Positions 5,871 through 6,106 of a stretch of 6,106 nt of DNA are shown here, one piece after another. Made by a program: the position numbers and the translations under genes. The stretch is from the NCBI GenBank assembly GCA_947463845.1, contig CANHUM010000108.1:1-6106 (forward strand), written 5' to 3'. Source of the DNA: Comamonadaceae bacterium. GTDB taxonomy: Bacteria > Pseudomonadota > Gammaproteobacteria > Burkholderiales > Burkholderiaceae_C. The notes under the pieces are model-generated. The model made no database searches, was not told the origin of the DNA, and saw only the letters and a program-made list of their open reading frames with translations. The first letter of the stretch is position 1; the number at the start of each line of letters is the position of its first letter.

Positions 5871-6106
5871 ATGACCTCCAACCATTTTTTGCCGACCGAA
5901 CACCGCTTTGATCCGCTGACCGAGCCCAAGGTGTCGATCTACCAACCCGAACAGCCCGGCCTGTTGTTTCCGGGCATCCCCACTTTTGACAACCATGCAC
6001 AGCATCGCCAATACCTCAAAGAACGCCTGGCCGGAGCTTGCCGGGCCTTTGCTCGCGCCGGGCTGGACTACGGATTTGCCGGCCACCTGACGATCCGCGA
6101 CCCCGA
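5871..6106 (+). CDS. Class II aldolase/adducin-family protein, N-terminal part (runs off the right edge)
   Basis: The first 78 residues are present, starting MTSNHFLPTEHRFDPLTEPK. ERLAGACRAFARAGLDYGFAGHLTIRDP (51-78) matches the start of the class II aldolase/adducin fold, where a helix ends in a G(V/F)AGHxTxRDP motif. Family members with metal-binding histidines act as aldolases, epimerases or decarboxylases on sugars and related carbonyls, but those histidines would lie beyond the window, so activity is unconfirmed. About 30-50 extra residues precede the conserved helix (TEPKVSIYQPEQPGLLFPGIP), as in some bacterial relatives. The ATG at 5871 has only GGA (5861-5863) as a weak ribosome binding site, but the frame fits. 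The gene is divergent from the LysR regulator, which suggests specific control and a catabolic or inducible role. A 163-residue frame on the opposite strand (6086-5595) is its shadow. Confidence 0.85.
   Translation, partial: MTSNHFLPTEHRFDPLTEPKVSIYQPEQPGLLFPGIPTFDNHAQHRQYLKERLAGACRAFARAGLDYGFAGHLTIRDP

Noticed and set aside
5595..6086. A 163-residue minus-strand frame upstream of the LysR gene.
   Set aside because: It runs antisense through the aldolase start and the intergenic dyad and shows no family features, while the plus-strand aldolase motif is clear.
1..6106. A mobile element, CRISPR array, toxin-antitoxin pair, defence cluster, tRNA or rRNA.
   Set aside because: No transposase, regular spacer array, small paired genes, nuclease or helicase domains, or RNA gene signatures were seen on either strand.

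Overview
The window looks like the chromosome of a free-living betaproteobacterium. Base composition is GC-rich, codons mostly end in G or C, and an ileS tail is followed directly by lspA. Protein styles (a GcvA-like LysR regulator, an E. coli-like QOR, an AGHxTxRDP-type class II aldolase) suggest Burkholderiales, probably Comamonadaceae. That placement comes from reading the sequence and not from a search.

Layout, left to right. Positions 1-1004 (+) are the C-terminal third of isoleucyl-tRNA synthetase, entering just before its KMSKS loop. After 31 bases comes lspA, lipoprotein signal peptidase (1036-1551, +). After a further 44 bases comes a fold-type I class V aminotransferase (1596-2744, +) with a strong ribosome binding site. 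These three genes could share one transcript. It would end at a bidirectional intrinsic terminator (about 2764-2799), which also faces the convergent NADPH:quinone oxidoreductase gene (qor, 2846-3829, -). A second hairpin lies between that terminator and the qor stop.

The 132 bases between qor and the divergent EamA/DMT exporter gene (3962-4861, +) carry three exact GACAG repeats at an 11-base period and three small inverted repeats, one of which overlaps the exporter start codon. The exporter meets a LysR-type regulator (4850-5752, -) tail to tail with a 12-base overlap. The regulator is divergent from a class II aldolase/adducin-family gene that starts at 5871 and runs off the right edge. 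The 118-base gap between them holds a perfect 7+7 inverted repeat, a natural candidate operator.

Functionally this is housekeeping (translation, lipoprotein maturation) followed by accessory metabolism: an aminotransferase of unknown substrate, a quinone reductase, an exporter, and a regulator-aldolase pair. I see no phage, insertion sequence, CRISPR, toxin-antitoxin or defence genes, and no rRNA or tRNA. The best leads are the helically phased repeats, the LysR-aldolase operator, and the atypical active-site surroundings of the aminotransferase.
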